Positions 1 to 7,030 of a stretch of DNA of 7,056 bases are shown piece by piece. Source of the stretch: Chitinophagales bacterium. GTDB taxonomy: Bacteria > Bacteroidota > Bacteroidia > Chitinophagales > Saprospiraceae. The position numbers and the translations under genes are program-made. Below the pieces are notes generated by a model. That model made no database searches. It was not told where the DNA came from and saw nothing but the letters and a program-made list of their open reading frames with translations. The DNA lies in the NCBI GenBank assembly GCA_013298445.1, contig JAAFHQ010000315.1:1-7056 (forward strand), in the 5' to 3' direction. Position 1 is the first letter of the stretch; the number at the start of each line of letters is the position of its first letter.

Positions 1-1
1 T

Positions 2-2488
2 ATCAGCGAGTGGCTACGAACAATTGGGCGTTACATTGGCCAAGGGCTTGATCCACTTTGGCAATCATTGCGCAGTGTGTTCATTTGGCCAATCACCTGG
101 AAAGTTGCACTAGGCTACCTCACGGTTGGATTTGCGGGCATCGGCCTGGGTCTGGCCGTCCTCATCACCTTTGTAGCGGGTGGTTTTTTTGGCTACATTC
201 CCCCCAAATCAGAATTGCGCCTGGTGCGCAACAGCACCGCTTCGGAAGTGTATTCCCGTGATGAGGTGTTGATTGGGCGTTATTTCCTAACCAACCGGGT
301 CAATGCCGAGTTGGATGAAATATCGGAAACCCTGGCCAATGCACTCATTGCTACCGAAGATGCCCGCTTTATGAAACACAGTGGCATCGACTTGCGGGCT
401 TTGTTTCGGGTATTGTTCCGTTCCTTGATCCTCAATGAAGAATCTTCGGGTGGTGGTAGTACTTTGAGTCAACAATTGGCCAAAAACCTTTACCCACGGC
501 GCACTTACCGCATCGCGACCATGCTCCTCAACAAAATCCGGGAGATGATCATCGCCCGCCGGATGGAGGATGTGTATACCAAAAAAGAGTTACTGGGCAT
601 GTACCTCAATACGGTGCCCTTCAGCGAAAACGTGTATGGCATTAAGGTTGCCGCTCAACGTTTTTTCAATAAATCACCTAAGGATCTCAAAATTGAGGAA
701 GCTGCCATTCTGGTGGGCATGCTCAAGGCGACTACTTCGTACAACCCACGTACCAATACAGAAAAAGCCAAAGAGCGCCGCAATCTGGTCTTGGAGCGCA
801 TGCACAAGTACAAGTACCTGAATGATTCAGAACTGGACTCTCTTTCTAACTTGGACATCAATCTGGAATACGACTCCTTGGATGTCCAAAATGAAGGGCT
901 CGCCACCTATTTCCGCGAATTCATCCGTTTGGAAATGGAAGGGGTATTGAAGAATTTCAAAAAAGCCAACGGCCAGCCCTACAATCACTACACCGACGGG
1001 TTGAAGATTTATACCACGATCGATGCACGTTTGCAAAAACATGCCGAAGATGCGGTTAACGAACAATTGCCCAAAATTCAGCGTCGCTTCAACGGTGAAT
1101 GGAGCAACCAGGATCCTTGGGAGGAGCCCGAGAATTTCCGTAAAATCCTGGAAGCGAATCCTATTTACCAGAGCTGGAAAGCCAAAGGTTATTCACATCA
1201 GGGCATTGTAAACCGGATGAGTGAAAAATACCAGATGGAGCTGTTTGATTGGAAAAATGGTTCGATTCGGCGGGAGATGAGCCAACTCGACTCCATCAAA
1301 TATTACTTGCACCAATTGAATACAGGCTTGATTGCTGCGGACCCTGAAACCGGAGCCATTCGGGCCTGGGTAGGTGGGTTCGACCATCAATTTGTACAAT
1401 ACGACCACGTCAAATCGCGCCGCCAGGTTGGTTCAACCTTTAAGCCCATCCTGTATGCTCAAGCGGTGGAAAGCGGGATGGACCCTTGTAAGTACTTCCC
1501 TAACCAGCCCAAAATATACCCTGAGTACGAGAACTGGCAGCCCAAAAACTCCGACAACAGTTACGGCGGGGGTTACTCTCTGGAAGGCGCCCTGACCAAA
1601 TCGGTCAACACAGTCTCGGTGCAAATCATCATGGAAACGGGCATCAACCCTGTGCGCAAACTGGCTGCCGACCTGGGCATCAAAACCAAAGTACCTTATG
1701 CCCCTTCGATCGCTTTGGGGACATTAGAAACCTCCCTGATGGAAATGGTACAGGCCTATTCGGCTTTTGTCAACCGTGGCATCAAGCGCCCTTTTTATTT
1801 CATCGAACGAATTGAAACCGCTGATGGCGAATTGATCGCCCAATTTGGTCCCAATAAAAATGTAGAGCCCGAAAAACGGGTGCTTTCTGAACGCACCTCC
1901 GACATCATGCTCAAAATGATGCGCTCAGTCACCTCAGGAGGTACAGCCTCCAGTGTACGCTGGAAGTTTGGCATCAACAGCGATTTTGCCGGAAAAACCG
2001 GAACAACCCAAAACCAGTCCGATGGCTGGTTCATCGGCCTTACCCAAAAATTGGTGGCTGGCGTATGGGTAGGCGGAGAAAGCCCCTTTATTCACTTCAA
2101 AAGTTTGGACTCGGGACAGGGTGCCGCTACTGCACTCCCCATCTGGGGTTCCTTTATGAAGCGGGTGTACGAAGATCCAAAATTCAGCTCCTGGAAGGAT
2201 GAAAAAATGGCGGAATTGCCCGACTCGGTGAAGTATCGCATCAGTTGCGCCCATCGCATTTGGTATCCTTCGGATTCTCTTTTGCTGGATAGTTTGGCCC
2301 GTGTGAAGGCAGAACTGGAGCAACTCAAAGCGGACAGCATAGAGATTGAGTCGGATCAAACCCTTTCACCAGAAGAAAAAAAAGAACAGCGCCGCAAACG
2401 TAGGGAACAGAAGCAGCTGGAAAAAATGATCAAGAGGGAAGAAAAAGAAGGTGAAACCGGTGAAAATGGAGAAAACGACGACAACTAG
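2..2488 (+). CDS. mrcA: Class A penicillin-binding protein (PBP1A type), 5' end outside the window
   Basis: Bifunctional peptidoglycan synthase: it polymerises lipid II (glycosyltransferase 51) and cross-links stem peptides (transpeptidase) on the outer face of the inner membrane. Numbering from the TTG at 68: membrane anchor about 17-43; GT51 motifs EDARFMKHSG (catalytic Glu97), GGSTLSQQLAKN (129-140) and a REM...E segment (158-174); an inter-domain region about 310-415 as in PBP1A proteins; transpeptidase motifs STFK (Ser456, Lys459), SVN (512-514) and KTGTT (643-647). All catalytic motifs are intact. The last ~60 residues are a charged, Lys/Glu-rich, probably coiled tail. The frame stays open through position 2 with plausible protein sequence (ISEWLRTIGRY...) and has no in-frame ATG before the membrane helix, so the TTG at 68 is unlikely to be the start and the gene begins left of the window. 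The symbol is assigned by family only. It is convergent with the next gene. Confidence 0.95.
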   Translation: MSEWLRTIGRYIGQGLDPLWQSLRSVFIWPITWKVALGYLTVGFAGIGLGLAVLITFVAGGFFGYIPPKSELRLVRNSTASEVYSRDEVLIGRYFLTNRVNAELDEISETLANALIATEDARFMKHSGIDLRALFRVLFRSLILNEESSGGGSTLSQQLAKNLYPRRTYRIATMLLNKIREMIIARRMEDVYTKKELLGMYLNTVPFSENVYGIKVAAQRFFNKSPKDLKIEEAAILVGMLKATTSYNPRTNTEKAKERRNLVLERMHKYKYLNDSELDSLSNLDINLEYDSLDVQNEGLATYFREFIRLEMEGVLKNFKKANGQPYNHYTDGLKIYTTIDARLQKHAEDAVNEQLPKIQRRFNGEWSNQDPWEEPENFRKILEANPIYQSWKAKGYSHQGIVNRMSEKYQMELFDWKNGSIRREMSQLDSIKYYLHQLNTGLIAADPETGAIRAWVGGFDHQFVQYDHVKSRRQVGSTFKPILYAQAVESGMDPCKYFPNQPKIYPEYENWQPKNSDNSYGGGYSLEGALTKSVNTVSVQIIMETGINPVRKLAADLGIKTKVPYAPSIALGTLETSLMEMVQAYSAFVNRGIKRPFYFIERIETADGELIAQFGPNKNVEPEKRVLSERTSDIMLKMMRSVTSGGTASSVRWKFGINSDFAGKTGTTQNQSDGWFIGLTQKLVAGVWVGGESPFIHFKSLDSGQGAATALPIWGSFMKRVYEDPKFSSWKDEKMAELPDSVKYRISCAHRIWYPSDSLLLDSLARVKAELEQLKADSIEIESDQTLSPEEKKEQRRKRREQKQLEKMIKREEKEGETGENGENDDN

Positions 2489-2510
2489 TCTTCTTTGAAA
2501 AATACTTTAT

Positions 2511-2549
2511 AAAAGTGGGTTTGAGGCACTACCTCAAACCCATTTTTAT
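2511..2549. terminator. Bidirectional intrinsic terminator between convergent genes
   Basis: A perfect 11-bp stem, TGGGTTTGAGG (2516-2526) and CCTCAAACCCA (2532-2542), encloses a 5-nt loop. It is flanked by AAAAG on the left and TTTTT on the right, which can extend the stem. On the + strand the hairpin is followed by ATTTTTATT, 27 nt after the PBP stop, a classic Rho-independent layout. On the - strand it is followed by CTTTTATAAAG, a shorter U-tract. The last four codons of the oxidase gene (Met-Gly-Leu-Arg) form one arm and its TAG stop lies in the loop, so the site is both coding and terminating. Confidence 0.85.
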
Positions 2550-4094
2550 TACAAAGTCACTCAAAAAAGTGCCCTTAGGATCAAGTTGGTGCCGTATTTC
2601 TTTCCATTTTTCCGACATCGGATAATGCTCTTTGATAAAGTCTCTGCACCCGTAGATGTAATCGTTCACTTTTCCCCAATGCGGTACTCCATCGTGCTTA
2701 TTAACGATGTATTCCTGGGTAAACTTCATGATTTCATGCCTTCCTTCCACATCCTCCAGGGTAGGAAAGTCTACAAACATTTTAGGCCCCGTAAAGCATG
2801 GGGATAAATAGGCCTTCGATTGTTGTACAAACCGAACCGGAATGTGGGAGGTTTGGTATAAGCCATGTTCATTGCAACAGTGGCGTAAGTGTTCACAAGC
2901 GCCATCAATGATGTCAACCAGTTTTTTGTAATCAACATCAAATGAAAACTCAGAACTGATGCCATGTTTGCGCAGCGCCACCCCACTTTGATAAAGCACC
3001 TTGTAGCTTTTTGCTACAAACAAGGGGTCACTGGTAAATTTTATGGCGTTGTTGATAGAAGCCGGAGCGCCACTGATTTTGCGGTTCAAAGAGCGAACCA
3101 CCAACCAGGAGAACAACCCAAGGTTGCCCCCAATGCCGCCCAACCAGTTTCTGGTGCGCGCCATTAGACCACGTTCTGGTGGGCGTTCATTCCATTTGTA
3201 TTTTTTTTGAACAACGAAAGCGCATAAGCGTGTTTTCTTGCGCCATTTTTTATAATACGTTTTGTAAGGATTTACCCGAAAAGAGACAAAGTCGTATTGC
3301 TCCTCCACCAATTTTTTGAAATAACCGTTCAACAATTGGGGTTTCAGTTCGGTATCCCAATCTACGTAAGTCCGGTTTTCTTTGATCCAATACCTGGGGC
3401 TCACTTCAAACACCAATTCGTAAATAAGTCCCATAGCACCGAGGCCAAGTACCACGCTGTAAAACAACTCATCATCTTGGACTAGCTCAATCTCTGGCTG
3501 ATCATTCTTATGCGCTTCTTCAAATTTCGCCTTATCCGTGATCCCATTCGTTGGCTCGTATTGGGTGATTTTTCCACCAGTGCCAATGATGACAATGGAC
3601 CTGACCATATCGGGAAAAGCAGGTTGATGAATCCCGGTTCCATGTGTGCCCGTGGATAAGGCCCCAGATACAGTTTGCCAATCAAAAGCCCCCATGTTGT
3701 CGAGGGCCAGGCCCATTTTATCCAGTGCCCGGTTCAGACATTTGATCCGAATACCTGCCTGAGCTTTTACAAAATGGCGCTCTTCGCCATCTTCTTTTGT
3801 GCGCAAACCTTCTGACGAGAGGGCTTCCTCGTATTTGCCGCAGGCATTCAGGCGAAACATTTCGACAAAATAATCACTCCGCGCAGGTTCTGCAACCTGG
3901 GAAAAGGAATGCCCTGCACCCACCGCCCTTACCCTGCGCCCCTTAGACTCCGCATCTTGAATGATGGCAATAATGTCCTCTTTTGAACCAGGCTTGAAAG
4001 TAACCTCCGGCTTGGCTTTTACATTACTGGTAGCATTGTGCCAGGCTTTATCGAAAAATGAGATATAACTTAAAGGATCTTTTAGTGTTTTCAT
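2529..4094 (-). CDS. FAD-linked oxidase of the aldonolactone/alditol oxidase family (VAO fold)
   Basis: A 521-residue flavoprotein with the two-part VAO/PCMH architecture. The N-terminal FAD domain has GAGHSF, where His62 matches the His that carries covalent FAD in gulonolactone and alditol oxidases, and STGTHGTG (147-154), the FAD pyrophosphate loop, followed by GLGAMGLIYEL (217-227). The C-terminal half matches the D-arabinono-1,4-lactone oxidase domain, with RFVQQSKAYLSPC (421-433) and PHWGK (471-475), whose Lys is catalytic in alditol oxidase. The family oxidises polyols, aldoses or sugar lactones with O2 and releases H2O2; the substrate here is unknown. Pro419 occupies the place where relatives such as animal gulonolactone oxidase (EVRF) have Glu, which may mean altered specificity. 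No signal peptide is seen, so it is probably cytoplasmic. The ATG follows the patatin-like gene's stop by 2 nt, implying translational coupling; this is the last gene of the operon. Family certain, function not. Confidence 0.9.
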   Translation of the reverse strand: MKTLKDPLSYISFFDKAWHNATSNVKAKPEVTFKPGSKEDIIAIIQDAESKGRRVRAVGAGHSFSQVAEPARSDYFVEMFRLNACGKYEEALSSEGLRTKEDGEERHFVKAQAGIRIKCLNRALDKMGLALDNMGAFDWQTVSGALSTGTHGTGIHQPAFPDMVRSIVIIGTGGKITQYEPTNGITDKAKFEEAHKNDQPEIELVQDDELFYSVVLGLGAMGLIYELVFEVSPRYWIKENRTYVDWDTELKPQLLNGYFKKLVEEQYDFVSFRVNPYKTYYKKWRKKTRLCAFVVQKKYKWNERPPERGLMARTRNWLGGIGGNLGLFSWLVVRSLNRKISGAPASINNAIKFTSDPLFVAKSYKVLYQSGVALRKHGISSEFSFDVDYKKLVDIIDGACEHLRHCCNEHGLYQTSHIPVRFVQQSKAYLSPCFTGPKMFVDFPTLEDVEGRHEIMKFTQEYIVNKHDGVPHWGKVNDYIYGCRDFIKEHYPMSEKWKEIRHQLDPKGTFLSDFVIKMGLR

Positions 4095-4096
4095 GG

Positions 4097-5104
4097 CTAG
4101 GCGATGAAGTTTTTAATGTTTTGGCTTTCAGCTTGATAAGTCAGGTGGGCATACTCACTAATCGCACGAAGTAGTTTGTCCTCCCGAACATCAATGGCCA
4201 ATTTTTTTTCTTTGCGGAGCGGCCCAGGCGCATTAGCTGCCTTGTAATTGACATTGATGCGCATGTACTGATCCTTGGCAAACACTTGATTGAGGTAGTA
4301 CTGGGTCGCCACCATTTTGGTTTCGATGACCATCGGTGCCAGGTGATTCACCCAGCGTGCCATACCCCAGTTCCCCTTGCCAATTTCTTTGCTAGAGATG
4401 AATGATTTTTCATCAGTGCCACAACCCAAAGAAAGGATTTTCACATCGGCCAGATCAGCTCCCAATCCACCATTTTCTGGTTTGCCCAGGGCATAAAACA
4501 AGCCGACCAAAGCGGGGTCATTGGCATAATTCCCTCCTTCGACAAACCCGTTGTAAATAGGCAAATTCATGATCGCTGCCGAGGTTTTTAAAGCCACATC
4601 GACCAGCGGCTCTTCGGCATACTGAGCCTCGCGGTTGTTGTAAACCACCACCTTGAAGGCTTTCATTTGACCATCGGGTACCTTTGGGTTTAATTCCAGG
4701 GTAGGAAATAAAAACACTGGCGCTTTACCATTTTTCTCCAACAGCTTTGAATCGATTTGCCCCAATGTTTTTGTTTCAGCAAATTTTTCTTTCAGCAATG
4801 CCTTTAAGTTGGTATTGCGGTATTTGGGGGCAAAAATATTGAGCACATTCCATACGCCTCGAAACCAGGTTCTTGGCAAAATGTATTTAGCCCGGTGCTG
4901 GTATACATCGGCGATGTCTTTGGCATCCATGCCTGCGGCGAGTGCTGTTGCAATGATCCCGCCAGTAGCCGATCCTACAATGACATCGAATAACTCAGGG
5001 ATTTTTTTCCCGGTCTCCTTTTCAAGGCAATCCAGCAAAGTGGCAGGAAAAAGGCCACGGGTTCCGCCCCCGTCGATCGACAATATTCTTATGGCTTTTG
5101 ACAT
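4097..5104 (-). CDS. Patatin-like protein with both catalytic dyad residues substituted
   Basis: A 335-residue protein with the patatin fold typical of Ser-Asp dyad lipid acyl hydrolases. From the ATG at 5104: DGGGTRG (11-17) is the oxyanion-hole motif, followed by FPATLLDCLE and FDVIVGSATGGIIA (39-52). Patatins have GTSTGG here; this protein has G-S-A-T-G, so the nucleophile position is Ala46 (codon GCT). The second dyad motif, normally DGG followed by NNP, reads EGGNYANDP, with Glu189 (codon GAA) for Asp. The TSAA segment before it is kept. The ORF is intact, so it may be a pseudoenzyme or a protein with changed activity; Ser45 is one residue off register. No signal peptide or membrane helix is seen. 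Start: an upstream TTG at 5125 overlaps the previous stop, but the ATG at 5104 gives the usual short lead into DGGG and a 17-nt gap. It is the middle gene of the operon. The fold is certain; lipase activity is doubtful. Confidence 0.9.
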   Translation of the reverse strand: MSKAIRILSIDGGGTRGLFPATLLDCLEKETGKKIPELFDVIVGSATGGIIATALAAGMDAKDIADVYQHRAKYILPRTWFRGVWNVLNIFAPKYRNTNLKALLKEKFAETKTLGQIDSKLLEKNGKAPVFLFPTLELNPKVPDGQMKAFKVVVYNNREAQYAEEPLVDVALKTSAAIMNLPIYNGFVEGGNYANDPALVGLFYALGKPENGGLGADLADVKILSLGCGTDEKSFISSKEIGKGNWGMARWVNHLAPMVIETKMVATQYYLNQVFAKDQYMRINVNYKAANAPGPLRKEKKLAIDVREDKLLRAISEYAHLTYQAESQNIKNFIA

Positions 5105-5121
5105 AACTTGGGTTTTAGGTG

Positions 5122-6192
5122 TCAATTAATGCTTTGAGGTTTGTTCAGTTTTTGTTGGATGAAATTCAACAATTCAGGATCCGTTTGGGCATGGGCCAAA
5201 ATCCGGTTGCGGACCTCCTGGTTTCCATTGAGGGCTTCCCGGAAAAGCTCAAGGGTCCGATCGCTATAGTCCGCGTATTGGGCTTTTTTGAGGTATTCCG
5301 CTTTGTTTTCTTTTAAAACAGTGTTCAAATTGCTCCGTACCTGCCGCGCGTCAGCTTCGCTGCTGATCGCATTGCGCACCCGGTCGTATTCGGCCTGGTT
5401 GGAAATTTGGTCAATACCTTTGGTCAATACCACCGACAATTCCTTGTATTTCTGCAATTGACGCCGTTTCCAAAAAGCATAAACAACAATTAGAAAGATC
5501 ACAACACCAAGGCCAATCAAACCATAGATCAACATGTTGATGGTTGAACGCAAATTCTTCATTTGTTGATCAGCCTTATCGTTGGCCTTGTTCAGGATGT
5601 CATCAATTTTAGTGGTAATGCTCACCAAAGCCCCTCCTTGTGCGATGCTATCCAGTGCTGTATTTAGCACAGAACCTAGTTGCGCCGCAGTTTTTGCCCC
5701 CAGCAATTCGTCGCGAAGCGCCGCTAAATCATTCCGCAGTTTTTGGCTGGCTGGGCTTAAGTCAAGGCTATTTAAGTCGTTTTCCAGACCGGAGATGACC
5801 GTAGAAAGCAGAGACCCCAATCGTCTCTGCAGGATGTTGAACTTGGCGGTATCACTTACTGTGCTGGTCAAAATTGAATCAAGAGCAAAAGCAATGCGTT
5901 TTTGCAAGGCGTTCAATCTGATGCCATCCAGTTCCTGATTGACCAAGGTGTCCAAACTTTGTAACAAACCCTTGAGGACTTGATCAGTTTTGAGGGCGTT
6001 GAGATCAATTCCTGAGATGAGGCCATTGCCTGCTGCCCGGGTCAGGTTCTTGATATTAGTGGTATCTATATTGCCCAGGGTTTTATTGAGTTCCTTGGAC
6101 AAGGCACAAGCATTCAGGCCGAGTAAAATGAGGCCCAGGTATACCATGGACCGAAAAGAAGAATGAGCTCGGCTTTTTTGTTTTAGGTTCAT
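5122..6192 (-). CDS. Putative lipoprotein with an internal membrane helix, unrecognised family
   Basis: A 356-residue protein I do not recognise. The N-terminus has Lys/Arg residues, a hydrophobic stretch (17-27) and LNAC with Cys29, a plausible lipobox although Asn at -2 is uncommon. Residues 30-217 are Leu-rich and probably all-helical, with similar segments GIDLNALK (61-68) and GIRLNALQ (90-97), and ALDSI at 103-107 and 179-183. A single strong membrane helix (about 218-240) is followed by KRRQLQKYK. By the positive-inside rule the first part would be periplasmic and the last ~115 residues, charged and helical, cytoplasmic. The start ATG follows an A-rich leader typical of Bacteroidota; an internal ATG at codon 16 would lose the charged n-region. 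It is the first gene of the operon, and its stop is 17 nt from the patatin-like start, so it may anchor or regulate those two proteins at the membrane (inference). An uncleaved signal anchor is an alternative. Confidence 0.85.
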   Translation of the reverse strand: MNLKQKSRAHSSFRSMVYLGLILLGLNACALSKELNKTLGNIDTTNIKNLTRAAGNGLISGIDLNALKTDQVLKGLLQSLDTLVNQELDGIRLNALQKRIAFALDSILTSTVSDTAKFNILQRRLGSLLSTVISGLENDLNSLDLSPASQKLRNDLAALRDELLGAKTAAQLGSVLNTALDSIAQGGALVSITTKIDDILNKANDKADQQMKNLRSTINMLIYGLIGLGVVIFLIVVYAFWKRRQLQKYKELSVVLTKGIDQISNQAEYDRVRNAISSEADARQVRSNLNTVLKENKAEYLKKAQYADYSDRTLELFREALNGNQEVRNRILAHAQTDPELLNFIQQKLNKPQSIN

Positions 6193-6216
6193 TTTTGTAG
6201 AGGTTTAGTTTTAGTG

Positions 6217-6246
6217 AAAACAAAAATAGTTAGCAACGCGCTTGCT
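6217..6246 (-). terminator. Weak hairpin with U-tract after the CPBP gene
   Basis: Downstream of the CPBP stop codon, minus-strand AGCAA-GCGCG-TTGCT (6246-6232) forms a 5-bp stem with a 5-nt loop, followed 5 nt later by TTTTTGTTTT (6226-6217). This could be a weak intrinsic terminator separating the CPBP gene from the operon. The stem is short, and the region overlaps the candidate promoter spacer, so it might instead be an operator-like inverted repeat or chance. Confidence 0.3.
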
Positions 6247-6251
6247 TCAAT
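6221..6251 (-). promoter_or_regulatory. Candidate Bacteroidota-type promoter of the three-gene operon
   Basis: On the minus strand TATTTTTG (6228-6221) matches the Bacteroidota -7 consensus TAnnTTTG. ATTG (6251-6248) lies 19 nt upstream and resembles the -33 TTTG element at the expected spacing. Transcription would start around 6214, giving a short A-rich leader of about 20 nt before the ATG at 6192. The match is by eye in an AT-rich 61-nt gap and has not been tested. Confidence 0.45.
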
Positions 6252-6253
6252 TC

Positions 6254-6940
6254 TTATACAATTCCTTTCACCCGCATCTCTGGGTGGTAATACAATGAAA
6301 TCCAATCGTTTGAACAAGCATTGATCACGTGAATCAAAAAGGCGGCATAAAAGTTCCCGCTGTAATAGCTAATGAGCGAAAGAACGATGGAAAAAATAAC
6401 CGCGCCAATCATCATGGATCGCCCCTGGTCAGCATGAGCGAGGGTGTACAAAACGACATTGATGGCAATTGCCCACCCCAAACCAAATTCAGCAATACAA
6501 GGGAAAAGCAAAAAGCCCCTGAAAAAAAACTCGTAAGCAAACAAATAAATGATCCAGCTCAGGGTGTTCAAAATCACCAAAGACCAGGTCCAGTGTTTGG
6601 CCCGAATTTTAGGGTTCTGCCAAAGATTCTCCTTTTGAGGCCCAATCCATAACATCAATGCAGGAAGTGCAATGGCTGCAATCAGAACCCACTTTTTGCC
6701 CACAGGGCCGAGTGTAAATCCAATGCCAACTTCGGCGGGGGAAAAATTCAGCCAATGCAGTGCAACCCAATAGCTGAGTGCGCCCAGGAACAAAAAGCCT
6801 GAAAGCCGATAAAAGAAATACTCCACAATCCGATTGAGGGGACGGCAAAAGTCCTTGTGGAAAAAGACCTGATGCAAGAGATGCCAGGCCAGATAAATGA
6901 TAACCACGCTAGATAGCAGGTATATCGGGTTGGTGTTCAT
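6254..6940 (-). CDS. CPBP-family intramembrane protein (Abi/Rce1-like), atypical motifs
   Basis: A 228-residue polytopic membrane protein with about seven hydrophobic segments (roughly 5-25, 47-65, 84-101, 119-140, 154-170, 175-192, 196-209). It carries recognisable CPBP motifs. Motif 1, normally EExxxR, is YEFFFRG with Glu137 and Arg141 but Tyr136 in place of the first Glu. Motif 2, normally FxxxH, is YTLAH with His169. Motif 3, normally HxxxN/D, is HVINA with His204 but Ala208 at the +4 position; an Asn lies at +3. The family includes CAAX prenyl endopeptidase Rce1 and bacterial proteins linked to bacteriocin immunity and membrane proteolysis. Here activity is uncertain because of these changes, although single-Glu forms of motif 1 are known to me from other bacterial members. 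It starts at ATG 6940 and is separated from the next gene by 61 nt containing a candidate promoter, so it is probably a separate unit. Confidence 0.8.
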   Translation of the reverse strand: MNTNPIYLLSSVVIIYLAWHLLHQVFFHKDFCRPLNRIVEYFFYRLSGFLFLGALSYWVALHWLNFSPAEVGIGFTLGPVGKKWVLIAAIALPALMLWIGPQKENLWQNPKIRAKHWTWSLVILNTLSWIIYLFAYEFFFRGFLLFPCIAEFGLGWAIAINVVLYTLAHADQGRSMMIGAVIFSIVLSLISYYSGNFYAAFLIHVINACSNDWISLYYHPEMRVKGIV

Positions 6941-6956
6941 GTTACTGAGGTTTGTA

Positions 6957-6964
6957 CAAAATTA
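6957..6964 (-). promoter_or_regulatory. Candidate -7 promoter element of the CPBP gene
   Basis: Minus-strand TAATTTTG fits the Bacteroidota TAnnTTTG -7 consensus and sits 16 nt before the ATG, which would give a leader of about 10 nt. No convincing -33 TTTG is seen at the right distance upstream, so support is limited. Confidence 0.3.
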
Positions 6965-6986
6965 TGCATTTAACATTTATAATGCA
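6965..6986. repeat. Short inverted repeat upstream of the CPBP gene
   Basis: TGCATT (6965-6970) and AATGCA (6981-6986) form a perfect 6-bp inverted repeat with a 10-nt AT-rich spacer, next to the candidate -7 element. The half-site centres are 16 nt apart, so it could bind a dimeric regulator. In such AT-rich sequence it may be chance. Confidence 0.25.
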
Positions 6987-7030
6987 CTGAAAAATGTATA
7001 ATACCTCGATTTTTTTTAATAACAACTAAA

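Noticed and set aside
1934..2359. A 141-codon open frame on the minus strand within the PBP gene
   Set aside because: It lies opposite the conserved transpeptidase region, has no recognisable domain and is best explained as a shadow of the real gene.
4097..5104. CapV-like effector of a CBASS defence system
   Set aside because: CapV is an active patatin-like phospholipase next to a CD-NTase gene. Here no nucleotidyltransferase, E1/E2 or JAB gene is in the window, and the catalytic Ser and Asp are missing.
5123..5125. TTG start for the patatin-like gene overlapping the upstream stop (TTGA)
   Set aside because: It is possible, but the ATG 21 nt downstream gives the usual short N-terminus before DGGG, and the seven extra residues show no conserved feature.
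4809..5129. A 106-codon plus-strand open frame opposite the patatin-like gene
   Set aside because: The patatin motifs on the other strand are unmistakable, and this frame gives a low-complexity protein with no known motif.
5582..5938. A 118-codon plus-strand open frame opposite the lipoprotein gene
   Set aside because: Its Ser-rich, Leu-rich composition is what the reverse strand of a helical Leu-rich gene gives; there is no promoter or leader support.
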